From positions 1 through 5,673 of the forward strand of contig JABMMR010000079.1 of the NCBI GenBank assembly GCA_013205525.1: DNA of 5,673 nt. Direction: 5' to 3'. Shown here piece by piece: positions 1 to 5,673 of this stretch; position 1 is the first letter of the stretch; each line of letters begins with the position of its first letter. The DNA is from Burkholderiales bacterium. Its GTDB lineage: Bacteria > Pseudomonadota > Gammaproteobacteria > Burkholderiales > Burkholderiaceae_C. The notes under the pieces are model-generated. The model ran no database searches, had not been told where the DNA came from, and saw only the letters and a list, made by a program, of their open reading frames with translations. The position numbers and the translations under genes are program-made.

Positions 1-84
1 GGCTTATTCCTGTTTCAGCCGCCATGCGCGTGTCGTGGCTGGAACACTGTTTGAAAAAGAACATGCATGCGAAAGGTACCCCTT

Positions 85-120
85 TTGTGACTAGAATGGG
101 TCTTATATAAGAGATAAAAC
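85..120 (+). promoter_or_regulatory. Candidate promoter of the acyl-CoA synthetase gene with a palindrome over the -10
   Basis: A possible sigma-70 promoter has -35 TTGTGA at 85-90 (4 of 6 consensus bases) and -10 TATAAG at 106-111 (5 of 6). The spacer of 15 bp is shorter than the ideal 17, so the assignment is tentative. The -10 lies inside the perfect 12-bp palindrome TCTTATATAAGA (101-112), which could be an operator where a dimeric repressor would block the polymerase. A start near 118 would leave a leader of about 25 nt carrying the ribosome binding site. The rest of 1-143 shows no gene I can support. Confidence 0.35.
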
Positions 121-132
121 CTCAACCCCTTC

Positions 133-137
133 AGGAG
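133..137 (+). promoter_or_regulatory. Ribosome binding site of the acyl-CoA synthetase gene
   Basis: AGGAG lies 6 nt before the ATG at 144, which is a strong Shine-Dalgarno match at good spacing. It fixes the start of the acyl-CoA synthetase. Confidence 0.85.
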
Positions 138-143
138 ACAAAA

Positions 144-1826
144 ATGACTTTGCCCGCCACATCTGTTCTGGAATGCATTTACCAGCACGAAAAAAATCTT
201 GCTGACCACGTTTTTCTGACCCAGCCCATAGGCCAAGGGCGGGTGCTGGACTACACCTGGGCACAAACCGTCGATCAATCCAGACGCATGGCCGCGCATT
301 TGAAAACCTTGGGGCTTCCCCATGGGGCAAAAATTGCCATTCTGTCGAAAAACTGTGCTCACTTTTTCATGACAGAAATGGCCATCTGGATGGCCGGCTA
401 CACCACCGTCGCGATTTTCCCCACCGAAAGCGCCGACACCGTGAAGTTTGTACTAGAGCACTCTGAGTCCAGCCTGCTGTTTGTCGGCAAGCTCGACGAA
501 TGGCACAAACAAGCCCCAGGTGTGCCCCAGGATTTACCTCGCATCGCCTTGCCTTTGGCGCCTGAGACGCCCTACCAAAGCTGGGACGCCATCACCTCAA
601 GCACCGAGCCTTTGCTGGGCGATGTGCTGCGCGACGACAACGACTTGGCGATGATTATTTACACCTCGGGTTCCACCGGACAACCCAAGGGCGCGATGCA
701 CAACTTTGCGCGCATCAGCGCCGTGGGTCACGGCATTGCCAAACGCATCAACGACAGCTTGGGTGACAACCGCGATCACCGCATGTTGTCTTACCTGCCA
801 CTGGCGCATGTGTTCGAACGTGCATGGGCTGAAACCGTGTCTTTGGTGCATGGTCGTATCCATATGTTTTTTGCCGAAAGTCTGGATACGTTCATCCTCG
901 ACTTGAACCGCGCACAGCCCACCATTTTTGTGTCGGTGCCGCGTTTGTGGTTGAAGTTCCAGCAAGGTGTGTTTGCCAAAATGCCTGCCAGAAAACTCAA
1001 TTTGCTGCTGTCCCTGCCCTTTATTGGCAAGGTGGTGGCCAAGAAGGTGCTGACCGGCTTGGGCTTAGACAAAGTGGAGATGGCCGGCAGCGGCTCAGCC
1101 CCTTTGCCACCCGACTTGATTCGCTGGTACCGCCGACTGGGTTTGAATTTGGTCGAGGGCTATGCCATGACCGAAGACTTTGCTTACTCACACAGCTCCG
1201 ATGACACCTACAACGAACCCGGCTATGTGGGTATTCCGTATGAAGGCGTGCAGGCCCGTATCAGCGAGGAAGGGGAAATTCTCATCAAGTCGCCTGGGCA
1301 AATGGTGGGCTATTACAAGCGCCCCGATCTTGATGCGCAAAGTTTCACTGCTGACGGCTTCTTTAAAACCGGCGACTTGGGTTCGCGTCGCCCCGATGGT
1401 CAACTCAAGATCACCGGCCGCTTGAAAGAGTTATTTAAAACCAGCAAGGGCAAATATGTCGCGCCCGCCCCCATTGAAAACCTGTTGAATGCCCATCCCA
1501 TGATCGAGTTGTCCATGGTGTCGGGTTCGGGTTTCGAGTCGGCTTATGCCCTGGTGGTCTTGGCCGAAGACCTGCGCCCCAAACTTCAGCAAAACGAGGT
1601 TCGCTCTGAGGTGGAAAAAGCCTTGGTCGAGTTGCTGGCCAAGGTCAACAAAGAAGTCGCCGAATATGAACGTCTGAAAATGTTGGTGGTTGCGGCTCAA
1701 CCCTGGAGCATTGAAAACGGCTGCTTGACGCCCACCATGAAAATCAAACGCAGCCATATTGAGTATTCGGTGCAACACCAACTCGACAATTGGTACGCCA
1801 ACAGCAAAGTGGTGATTTGGTCTTAA
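144..1826 (+). CDS. AMP-forming long-chain-type acyl-CoA synthetase (AMP-binding protein)
   Basis: This 560-residue enzyme should activate a fatty or related carboxylic acid to its acyl-CoA through an acyl-adenylate, using ATP and CoA. The adenylate-forming motifs are all present and in order: the P-loop YTSGSTGQPKG (173-183), GYAMTED (339-345), the ribose-binding KTGD (408-411, Asp411), the hinge GRLKELFKTSKGKYVAP (425-441) and the C-terminal LTPTMKIKR, whose Lys533 is the likely catalytic lysine. The long form of the hinge motif and the overall pattern fit the FadD/FAA1-like long-chain group (COG1022) rather than acetyl-CoA or aryl-CoA ligases. Chain length of the substrate cannot be read from the sequence. 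There is no signal peptide, so it is probably cytoplasmic or loosely membrane associated. It is intact and has a strong ribosome binding site. It is transcribed towards benE and its stop codon overlaps that of benE, so it is not in an operon with its right-hand neighbour. Confidence 0.93.
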   Translation: MTLPATSVLECIYQHEKNLADHVFLTQPIGQGRVLDYTWAQTVDQSRRMAAHLKTLGLPHGAKIAILSKNCAHFFMTEMAIWMAGYTTVAIFPTESADTVKFVLEHSESSLLFVGKLDEWHKQAPGVPQDLPRIALPLAPETPYQSWDAITSSTEPLLGDVLRDDNDLAMIIYTSGSTGQPKGAMHNFARISAVGHGIAKRINDSLGDNRDHRMLSYLPLAHVFERAWAETVSLVHGRIHMFFAESLDTFILDLNRAQPTIFVSVPRLWLKFQQGVFAKMPARKLNLLLSLPFIGKVVAKKVLTGLGLDKVEMAGSGSAPLPPDLIRWYRRLGLNLVEGYAMTEDFAYSHSSDDTYNEPGYVGIPYEGVQARISEEGEILIKSPGQMVGYYKRPDLDAQSFTADGFFKTGDLGSRRPDGQLKITGRLKELFKTSKGKYVAPAPIENLLNAHPMIELSMVSGSGFESAYALVVLAEDLRPKLQQNEVRSEVEKALVELLAKVNKEVAEYERLKMLVVAAQPWSIENGCLTPTMKIKRSHIEYSVQHQLDNWYANSKVVIWS

Positions 1827-2989
1827 ACCTTGGGGCGGGGTGACAAACCCCAGGCCACACCACCGGCGACCAAGCCCCAAAACGCCGGGCCTATGCCCCA
1901 CACACTCAAACCCGAGGCGGTCACCAAAAAAGTGATGAAAGCCGGCTCGCGGGTTGATACATCAGCCAAAGAATTCACCAGCGCATTAGCGATCGTGCCA
2001 AACAGCGCCAAGCCGGCAATCACCATCACCAAGGCCTTTGGCAAAGCGGCAAACAAGCTGACCACTGAAGCGCCGGCCAAGCCCATCAAAATATAGAACA
2101 CACCAGCGCTCATGGCCGCGGTGTAGCGCTTGTTTTTGTCCGGATGCGCCTCTTGGCTTGAGCAAATCGCTGCTGTGATGGCCGCCAAGTTCAGCGCAAA
2201 CGCACCAAAAGGCGCCAGCAGCAAATTGACCACGCCAATCCAGCCCATCACGGGTGACAAAGGCGGCGCATAGCCATGCGCTTTCATCGCCGCCACGCCT
2301 GGGATGTTTTGCGCGGCCATGGTGATGATGAACAAAGGCAAGGCCATGCCAATCAAAGCAGCCAGACTGAATTGCGGCGTCACCCACACCGGTACTGCCC
2401 ACTGCCAATCAATGCTTTGCCAATCTACACTGCCCTGCCAAGCGGCAAGGGCGGTGCCTGCGAACAAAGACAAGACCACGGCATAGCGGGCTTGCCAGCG
2501 TCTGGCCAGTAAATACACCAGCGTCATCAGCAAAGGCATTGCCCACTGCTGGGACATGGTGACAAACACATCCAAGCCCAAACGCAGCAACACCCCGGCC
2601 AACATGCCATAGGCCAAGGGCAAAGGTATGCGGTGCATGAAACGCTCAAACACACCACTGAAGCCCACCGCCATCACCAATAAAGAAGACACCACAAAAG
2701 CACCCATGACTTCTGGCATGGGCGTGCCACTGGCCGCGGTGATCAGCATCGCGGCTCCTGGTGTGGACCACGCAGTGACCACCGGTTGTTTGTAACGCCA
2801 CGACAAGCCCATGCAGGTGATGCCCATGCCCAGACCCAGCGCCCAGATCCAAGACGCCATTTGCGCGGCATCTGCGCCAGAGGCTTGCGCCGCATGAAAC
2901 ACCACCGCCACAGAACTGGAAAAACCCACCATCACCGTGACTGCGCCGGCAAACACAGTTGACACAGAGACATCTTTAATGAAAGACAT
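1823..2989 (-). CDS. benE: BenE-family benzoate/H+ symporter
   Basis: This 388-residue inner-membrane protein belongs to the BenE family (relatives: Acinetobacter BenE, E. coli YdcO), proton-coupled carriers for benzoate and perhaps related aromatic acids. It is hydrophobic throughout, with roughly a dozen membrane segments. It shows the family blocks TAWSTPGAA (72-80), MAAQNIPG (224-231), LLAPFGAFALNLAAITAAI (257-275) and EAHPDKNKRY (280-289). The open frame extends upstream to an ATG at 3022, but I chose 2989 because AAAGGA lies 9 nt before it and because the protein then begins MSFIKDVS, close to where the family normally begins. No ben or cat genes for benzoate breakdown are in the window, so the substrate is inferred from the family only. 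It is divergent from the lldD-like gene and shares the 135-bp control region 2990-3124. It ends in a 4-bp overlap with the acyl-CoA synthetase. Confidence 0.92.
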   Translation of the reverse strand: MSFIKDVSVSTVFAGAVTVMVGFSSSVAVVFHAAQASGADAAQMASWIWALGLGMGITCMGLSWRYKQPVVTAWSTPGAAMLITAASGTPMPEVMGAFVVSSLLVMAVGFSGVFERFMHRIPLPLAYGMLAGVLLRLGLDVFVTMSQQWAMPLLMTLVYLLARRWQARYAVVLSLFAGTALAAWQGSVDWQSIDWQWAVPVWVTPQFSLAALIGMALPLFIITMAAQNIPGVAAMKAHGYAPPLSPVMGWIGVVNLLLAPFGAFALNLAAITAAICSSQEAHPDKNKRYTAAMSAGVFYILMGLAGASVVSLFAALPKALVMVIAGLALFGTIANALVNSLADVSTREPAFITFLVTASGLSVWGIGPAFWGLVAGGVAWGLSPRPKV

Positions 2990-2998
2990 GCGAGGCTT

Positions 2999-3004
2999 TC
3001 CTTT
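2999..3004 (-). promoter_or_regulatory. Ribosome binding site that sets the benE start
   Basis: On the reverse strand AAAGGA lies 9 nt upstream of the ATG at 2989. It supports that start over the in-frame ATG at 3022, which lies upstream of this site and would add 11 residues, including several charged ones, before the first hydrophobic stretch. Confidence 0.7.
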
Positions 3005-3072
3005 GATCGGCCAAACCCGCATCCTATCCCCGCTTTGTCTTAGCTAAACCCCTAAGCGATATCTAGGCGACA

Positions 3073-3092
3073 CCTCTGTGAACGGACAGGGG
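3073..3092 (+). repeat. Inverted repeat / leader hairpin upstream of the lldD-like gene
   Basis: CCTCTGT (3073-3079) pairs with ACAGGGG (3086-3092) around a 6-nt loop, giving 7 base pairs with one G-U pair in RNA. If transcribed, it would form a hairpin in the leader. Its right arm contains the AGGGG that could otherwise serve as a ribosome binding site for the ATG at 3098. As DNA, its core CTGT-N6-ACAG resembles LexA half-sites, but the gap is 6 rather than the 8 of the standard SOS box. Confidence 0.45.
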
Positions 3093-3114
3093 CTAACATG
3101 TCTGAAGTTTGTTC

Positions 3115-3119
3115 AGGAG
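3115..3119 (+). promoter_or_regulatory. Ribosome binding site that sets the lldD-like start
   Basis: AGGAG lies 5 nt before the ATG at 3125. The octamer TTCAGGAG is the same one found before the acyl-CoA synthetase. It favours the 3125 start over the in-frame ATG at 3098, whose own AGGGG (3088-3092) falls inside a potential hairpin. Confidence 0.75.
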
Positions 3120-3124
3120 TTTCC

Positions 3125-4276
3125 ATGACTGTCATCACCCATATTGCAGACCTTCAAGCCTTAGCGAAAAAACGTGTGCCGAAAATGTTTTACGACTACG
3201 CCGATTCAGGCAGTTGGACCGAAAGCACCTACCGCGCCAATGAAGATGATTTTCAAAAAATCAAATTTCGCCAACGCGTGGCGGTCAATATGGAAGGCCG
3301 CGATACCAGCAGCACGATGATTGGCCAAACAGTAGCCATGCCTGTGGCGATCGCGCCCACCGGCATGATTGGCATGCAACACGCCGATGGCGAAATTTTG
3401 GCCGCACGTGCAGCGAAAAAATTTGGCGTCCCCTTCACCTTGTCGACCATGAGCATTTGCTCTATCGAAGAAGTGGCGCAACACGCGGGCGCCGGATTTT
3501 GGTTTCAGCTATACGTCATGCGCGACCGCGAATTTGTGGCCCGCTTGATTGAACGCGCCAAAGTCGCGGGTTGCACCGCACTGGTGTTGACGCTGGACTT
3601 GCAAATCTTGGGGCAACGCCATAAAGACATTAAAAACGGTTTGTCTGCGCCGCCCAAACCCACCATCGCCAACCTGATCGACCTCATGACCAAGCCTGGG
3701 TGGTGCATGGGCATGCTGGGTACACCTCGTCGCCAGTTTGGCAACATCGTCGGTCATGTGCAAGGCGTCAAAGACATGAGCTCTTTGGGCGAATGGACCA
3801 ATGGCCAGTTCGACCCCACCTTAAGTTGGGCTGACGTGGAATGGGTGAAAAAACTTTGGGGCGGTAAGCTGATTTTGAAAGGTATTCAAGACGTGGAAGA
3901 CGCTCGCTTGGCGGTGCAAAGCGGCGCGGATGCCCTCATCGTGTCCAACCACGGCGGGCGACAGTTGGATGGTGCCGAGTCCAGCATCAACGCACTGCCG
4001 GCCATTGTTCAAGCTGTAGGCAAAGACATCGAAGTGCATATGGACGGCGGCATTCGCAGCGGCCAAGATGTGCTCAAAGCCAAGGCGCTGGGCGCGCAAG
4101 GTGTGTACATAGGCCGCGCCATGCTGTATGGCGTGGGCGCCATGGGTGAAGAAGGGGTGAGCAAAGCGCTGCACATCATCCACAGAGAGTTGGAACTCAG
4201 CATGGCGTTTTGTGGCCACACCCAAATCAACACGGTAGACCGCAACATCTTGTTGCCTGGAACTTTTCCTAGCTGA
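3125..4276 (+). CDS. lldD: FMN-dependent 2-hydroxyacid dehydrogenase, L-lactate dehydrogenase (LldD)-like
   Basis: This 383-residue TIM-barrel flavoenzyme should oxidise an L-2-hydroxyacid, most likely L-lactate, to the 2-oxoacid and pass electrons to the respiratory chain or to oxygen. Numbered from the ATG at 3125, the active-site set of the glycolate oxidase/flavocytochrome b2 family is complete: Tyr25 (FYDY), Tyr130 (QLYV), Asp158 and Arg165 (LTLD...GQRH), Lys252 (LKGI), the base His276 and Arg279 (SNHGGRQLDG). The FMN phosphate loops are DGGIR (307-311) and IGR (329-331). Blocks such as FTLSTMSICSIEEVA and FDPTLSWADVEWV resemble E. coli LldD more than plant glycolate oxidase; Met109 stands where spinach glycolate oxidase has Trp108. 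Glycolate, mandelate or another hydroxyacid cannot be excluded, so the symbol is tentative. The start at 3125 fits both the AGGAG and the usual family N-terminus; the ATG at 3098 would add 9 residues. dinB follows after 20 bp, suggesting cotranscription. Confidence 0.9.
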   Translation: MTVITHIADLQALAKKRVPKMFYDYADSGSWTESTYRANEDDFQKIKFRQRVAVNMEGRDTSSTMIGQTVAMPVAIAPTGMIGMQHADGEILAARAAKKFGVPFTLSTMSICSIEEVAQHAGAGFWFQLYVMRDREFVARLIERAKVAGCTALVLTLDLQILGQRHKDIKNGLSAPPKPTIANLIDLMTKPGWCMGMLGTPRRQFGNIVGHVQGVKDMSSLGEWTNGQFDPTLSWADVEWVKKLWGGKLILKGIQDVEDARLAVQSGADALIVSNHGGRQLDGAESSINALPAIVQAVGKDIEVHMDGGIRSGQDVLKAKALGAQGVYIGRAMLYGVGAMGEEGVSKALHIIHRELELSMAFCGHTQINTVDRNILLPGTFPS

Positions 4277-4296
4277 GTTTTGTCGTCTCGGCGTTC

Positions 4297-5571
4297 ATGG
4301 CCTTACTGCGCCGCATTGCCCACTTGGACATGGATGCGTTCTACGCATCGGTCGAGTTGCTGCGTTACCCCCAGCTCAAAGGCTTGCCCGTGGTGATTGG
4401 CGGGGGCAGGCGTCGCGAAGACGATTTGCTGGCTGCCATGCGTTTGCGCGAACCTGATCGCGAATGGACCTCGCAGCATTTAAGTGACATCCCCTTAGAG
4501 GTATTTCCGCGCTTGACCAGCTATGTGGGGCGTGGTGTCATCACCACCGCCACTTATGCGGCGCGGGCGTTTGGAGTGGGCTCAGCCATGGGTGTGATGA
4601 AAGCCGCCAAGCTCTGCCCCCAAGCTATTTTGCTGCCGGTCGACTTTGACCAATACCGCCACTACTCCCGCACTTTCAAAGACATTGTTCTGGACATCGC
4701 GCCGGTGGTGGAAGACCGCGGCGTAGATGAAATTTACATAGACTTCACCGATGTGCCAGGCGGGCAACGCGCAGGCGGACAGGCCTTGGCACGTTTGATT
4801 CAAAAAGCCATCAGCGACGCCACTGGCCTGACCTGCTCGATAGGTGTCGCACCCAACAAACTGTTGGCCAAGATGGCCAGTGAGTTCAACAAACCCAACG
4901 GTATTTCCATCATTCAAATGGAAGATGTGCAAAGCCGCATTTGGCCGTTGGCGTGTCGCAAGATCAATGGCATTGGCCCCAAGGCCGATGAAAAACTTCA
5001 GGCGTTTGGTATTCACACGATTGGCGACTTGGCGACCATTGAACGCGATTGGCTGGTGCAGCACTTTGGCAAGAGTTATGGTGCTTGGCTGTTCGATGCT
5101 TCTCACGGCTTAGATGAACGCGCGGTGGTGACCGAAAGCGAGCCGGTGTCCATGAGTCGCGAAACCACCTTCGAAAAAGACCTGCATGTGGTGCATGACC
5201 GCGCTGCATTGGGCGACATCTTTACGCGCTTGTGCCAACAAGTGGCAGCTGATTTGCAGCGCAAAGGCTATGTGGGCAAAACCATTGGCATCAAGCTGCG
5301 CTTTGATAATTTTCAAAGCGTCACCCGCGACCACACGCTAGACCATTACACCGACAACCCTAGCGAAATTCGTCAGGTAGGTGGTTTGTGTTTAAAGCGG
5401 GTGGACATGAAACGCCGTCTGCGCTTGCTGGGTGTAAGGGTGGGCGCACTGGTGAAATCAGACGCCAAAGAAGCGCTCTACCCAGCTGCGGCAAAATTAA
5501 GCACCGTCTTGCAAGCCCGAGAACCCTCACCACCTACAGAGCCCCAACATGAACAAGCTGACCTGTTTTGA
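4297..5571 (+). CDS. dinB: DNA polymerase IV (DinB), Y-family translesion polymerase
   Basis: This 424-residue error-prone polymerase should copy past damaged bases and extend misaligned primers. The metal ligands are Asp11 and Asp13 (HLDMDAFYASVE), Asp144 and Glu145 (VDEIYID); Tyr16 is the steric gate that excludes ribonucleotides. SIGVAPNKLLAKMASEFNKPNGI (181-203) is the classic palm motif, KINGIGPKADEKL (222-234) the thumb helix-hairpin-helix, and about 285-400 the little finger. The last five residues, QADLF, match the beta-clamp binding consensus. E. coli DinB is 351 residues; most of the excess is an insertion of about 38 residues (within 37-78) between the GG and RGVI blocks, plus a longer tail. 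The usual Ser before DE is Gly-Val here. No alternative start exists because a stop lies in frame at 4270-4272. The ATG has no clear ribosome binding site and sits 20 bp after lldD, so translational coupling is likely. No canonical LexA box is visible upstream. Confidence 0.95.
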   Translation: MALLRRIAHLDMDAFYASVELLRYPQLKGLPVVIGGGRRREDDLLAAMRLREPDREWTSQHLSDIPLEVFPRLTSYVGRGVITTATYAARAFGVGSAMGVMKAAKLCPQAILLPVDFDQYRHYSRTFKDIVLDIAPVVEDRGVDEIYIDFTDVPGGQRAGGQALARLIQKAISDATGLTCSIGVAPNKLLAKMASEFNKPNGISIIQMEDVQSRIWPLACRKINGIGPKADEKLQAFGIHTIGDLATIERDWLVQHFGKSYGAWLFDASHGLDERAVVTESEPVSMSRETTFEKDLHVVHDRAALGDIFTRLCQQVAADLQRKGYVGKTIGIKLRFDNFQSVTRDHTLDHYTDNPSEIRQVGGLCLKRVDMKRRLRLLGVRVGALVKSDAKEALYPAAAKLSTVLQAREPSPPTEPQHEQADLF

Positions 5572-5673
5572 ATTAAGCATCAACGAGCATATCGCCCACT
5601 TGGTGTTGAACCGCCCCCAAGCACTCAACACCTTGGACCTGACTTTTTGGCGAGAGCTTGATGCGGTGCTGCA
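5549..5673 (+). CDS. Enoyl-CoA hydratase/isomerase (crotonase family), 5' end only
   Basis: Forty-one complete codons are visible before the window ends. The translation begins MNKLTCFELSINEHIAHL and continues VLNRPQALNTLDLTFWREL. The strand-plus-NRPxALNxL block is the hallmark N-terminus of crotonase-family enzymes, which hydrate or isomerise enoyl-CoA thioesters in fatty-acid or aromatic-acid breakdown. The catalytic oxyanion-hole and acid/base residues lie beyond the edge, so hydratase, dienoyl-CoA isomerase and 3-hydroxyisobutyryl-CoA hydrolase cannot be told apart. The ATG at 5549 is 23 bp inside dinB in another frame, with only a weak AGAG (5538-5541) before it. The start gives the usual length ahead of the NRP motif, and the overlap implies cotranscription with dinB. 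Confidence 0.85.
   Translation, partial: MNKLTCFELSINEHIAHLVLNRPQALNTLDLTFWRELDAVL

Larger units (their letters stand above)
2990..3124. promoter_or_regulatory. Divergent control region between benE and the lldD-like gene
   Basis: These 135 bp must hold the promoters of both divergent genes. For the rightward gene, TTGTCT (3035-3040) and GATATC (3058-3063) are spaced 17 bp apart but match the consensus only moderately. For benE, the reverse-strand TAGGAT (3026-3021) is a possible -10 without a good -35. Inverted repeats cluster in the middle: CGCTT (3031-3035) with AAGCG (3054-3058), CTTAG (3039-3043) with CTAAG (3052-3056), the palindrome TTAGCTAA (3040-3047), and CCTA (3051-3054) with TAGG (3064-3067). 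This is where a regulator controlling both genes would be expected to bind, but no known operator is recognised. Confidence 0.45.

Noticed and set aside
1..64. Reverse-strand open frame from ATG at 64 (or 25) running off the left edge, a possible divergent gene start
   Set aside because: Only about 21 codons are visible, there is no good ribosome binding site before either ATG, and no family motif can be seen.
69..88. Small hairpin AAAGG-TACC-CCTTT next to a T-rich stretch, terminator-like
   Set aside because: The stem is short and AT/GU-rich and the T-run is part of the stem, so it does not look like an intrinsic terminator.
1837..1851. GGGGT/ACCCC hairpin as a terminator between the convergent genes
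   Set aside because: It lies inside benE, has only a 5-bp stem, and is followed by no T-run on either strand.
1431..1901. Long reverse-strand open frame (156 codons) under the acyl-CoA synthetase 3' end
   Set aside because: It is antisense to a clearly conserved coding region, its composition (His, Gln and Gly rich) is typical of a shadow frame, and it matches no family I know.
3098..3124. Upstream in-frame ATG for the lldD-like gene
   Set aside because: Its AGGGG lies in a potential hairpin, the extra nine residues are not typical of the family, and the ATG at 3125 has a strong AGGAG.
4582..5106. Long reverse-strand open frame (174 codons) within dinB
   Set aside because: It is antisense to the conserved DinB palm and thumb, has no ribosome binding site of note and no recognisable domain; it is a shadow of the codon bias.

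Overview
The window reads as ordinary chromosomal DNA of a betaproteobacterium. It is most likely in Burkholderiales and probably in or near Comamonadaceae (for example the Limnohabitans/Rhodoferax/Polaromonas group). The basis is recall of family sequences, not a search: the DinB protein has the long palm/finger insertion and the 'EDRGVDEIYIDFTDVPGG' block I associate with that lineage, the acyl-CoA synthetase and BenE proteins look typical of it, and the base composition is moderately GC-rich. I see no RNA gene, insertion sequence, CRISPR array, prophage gene or clear sign of recent transfer.

Layout. Positions 1-143 are a short leader with a probable promoter and a perfect 12-bp palindrome. 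Positions 144-1826 (+) encode an AMP-forming long-chain-type acyl-CoA synthetase. Positions 1823-2989 (-) encode a BenE-family benzoate/proton symporter that converges on the synthetase; the two stop codons overlap in the tetranucleotide TTAA. Positions 2990-3124 are a divergent regulatory region with several inverted repeats. Positions 3125-4276 (+) encode an FMN-dependent L-lactate dehydrogenase-like 2-hydroxyacid dehydrogenase. After 20 bp comes dinB (4297-5571, +), a Y-family translesion polymerase with a perfectly placed C-terminal clamp-binding motif. The 5' end of an enoyl-CoA hydratase/isomerase gene (5549 to the window edge, +) overlaps the end of dinB by 23 bp.

How the genes fit together. 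Four of the five genes concern carboxylic acid use: uptake of an aromatic acid (BenE), activation of acids to CoA thioesters (synthetase), oxidation of a 2-hydroxyacid (LldD-like) and hydration or isomerisation of an enoyl-CoA (crotonase family). No complete pathway is visible and the genes lie on both strands, so a single shared pathway is only a guess. The three rightmost genes are packed tightly enough to be one transcription unit, which places a mutagenic polymerase between two catabolic genes with no canonical LexA box nearby.

I did not find a convincing new system. The best leads are the DinB insertion, the dual-coded clamp motif at the dinB/hydratase junction, the missing SOS box, and the palindromes in the two upstream regions.
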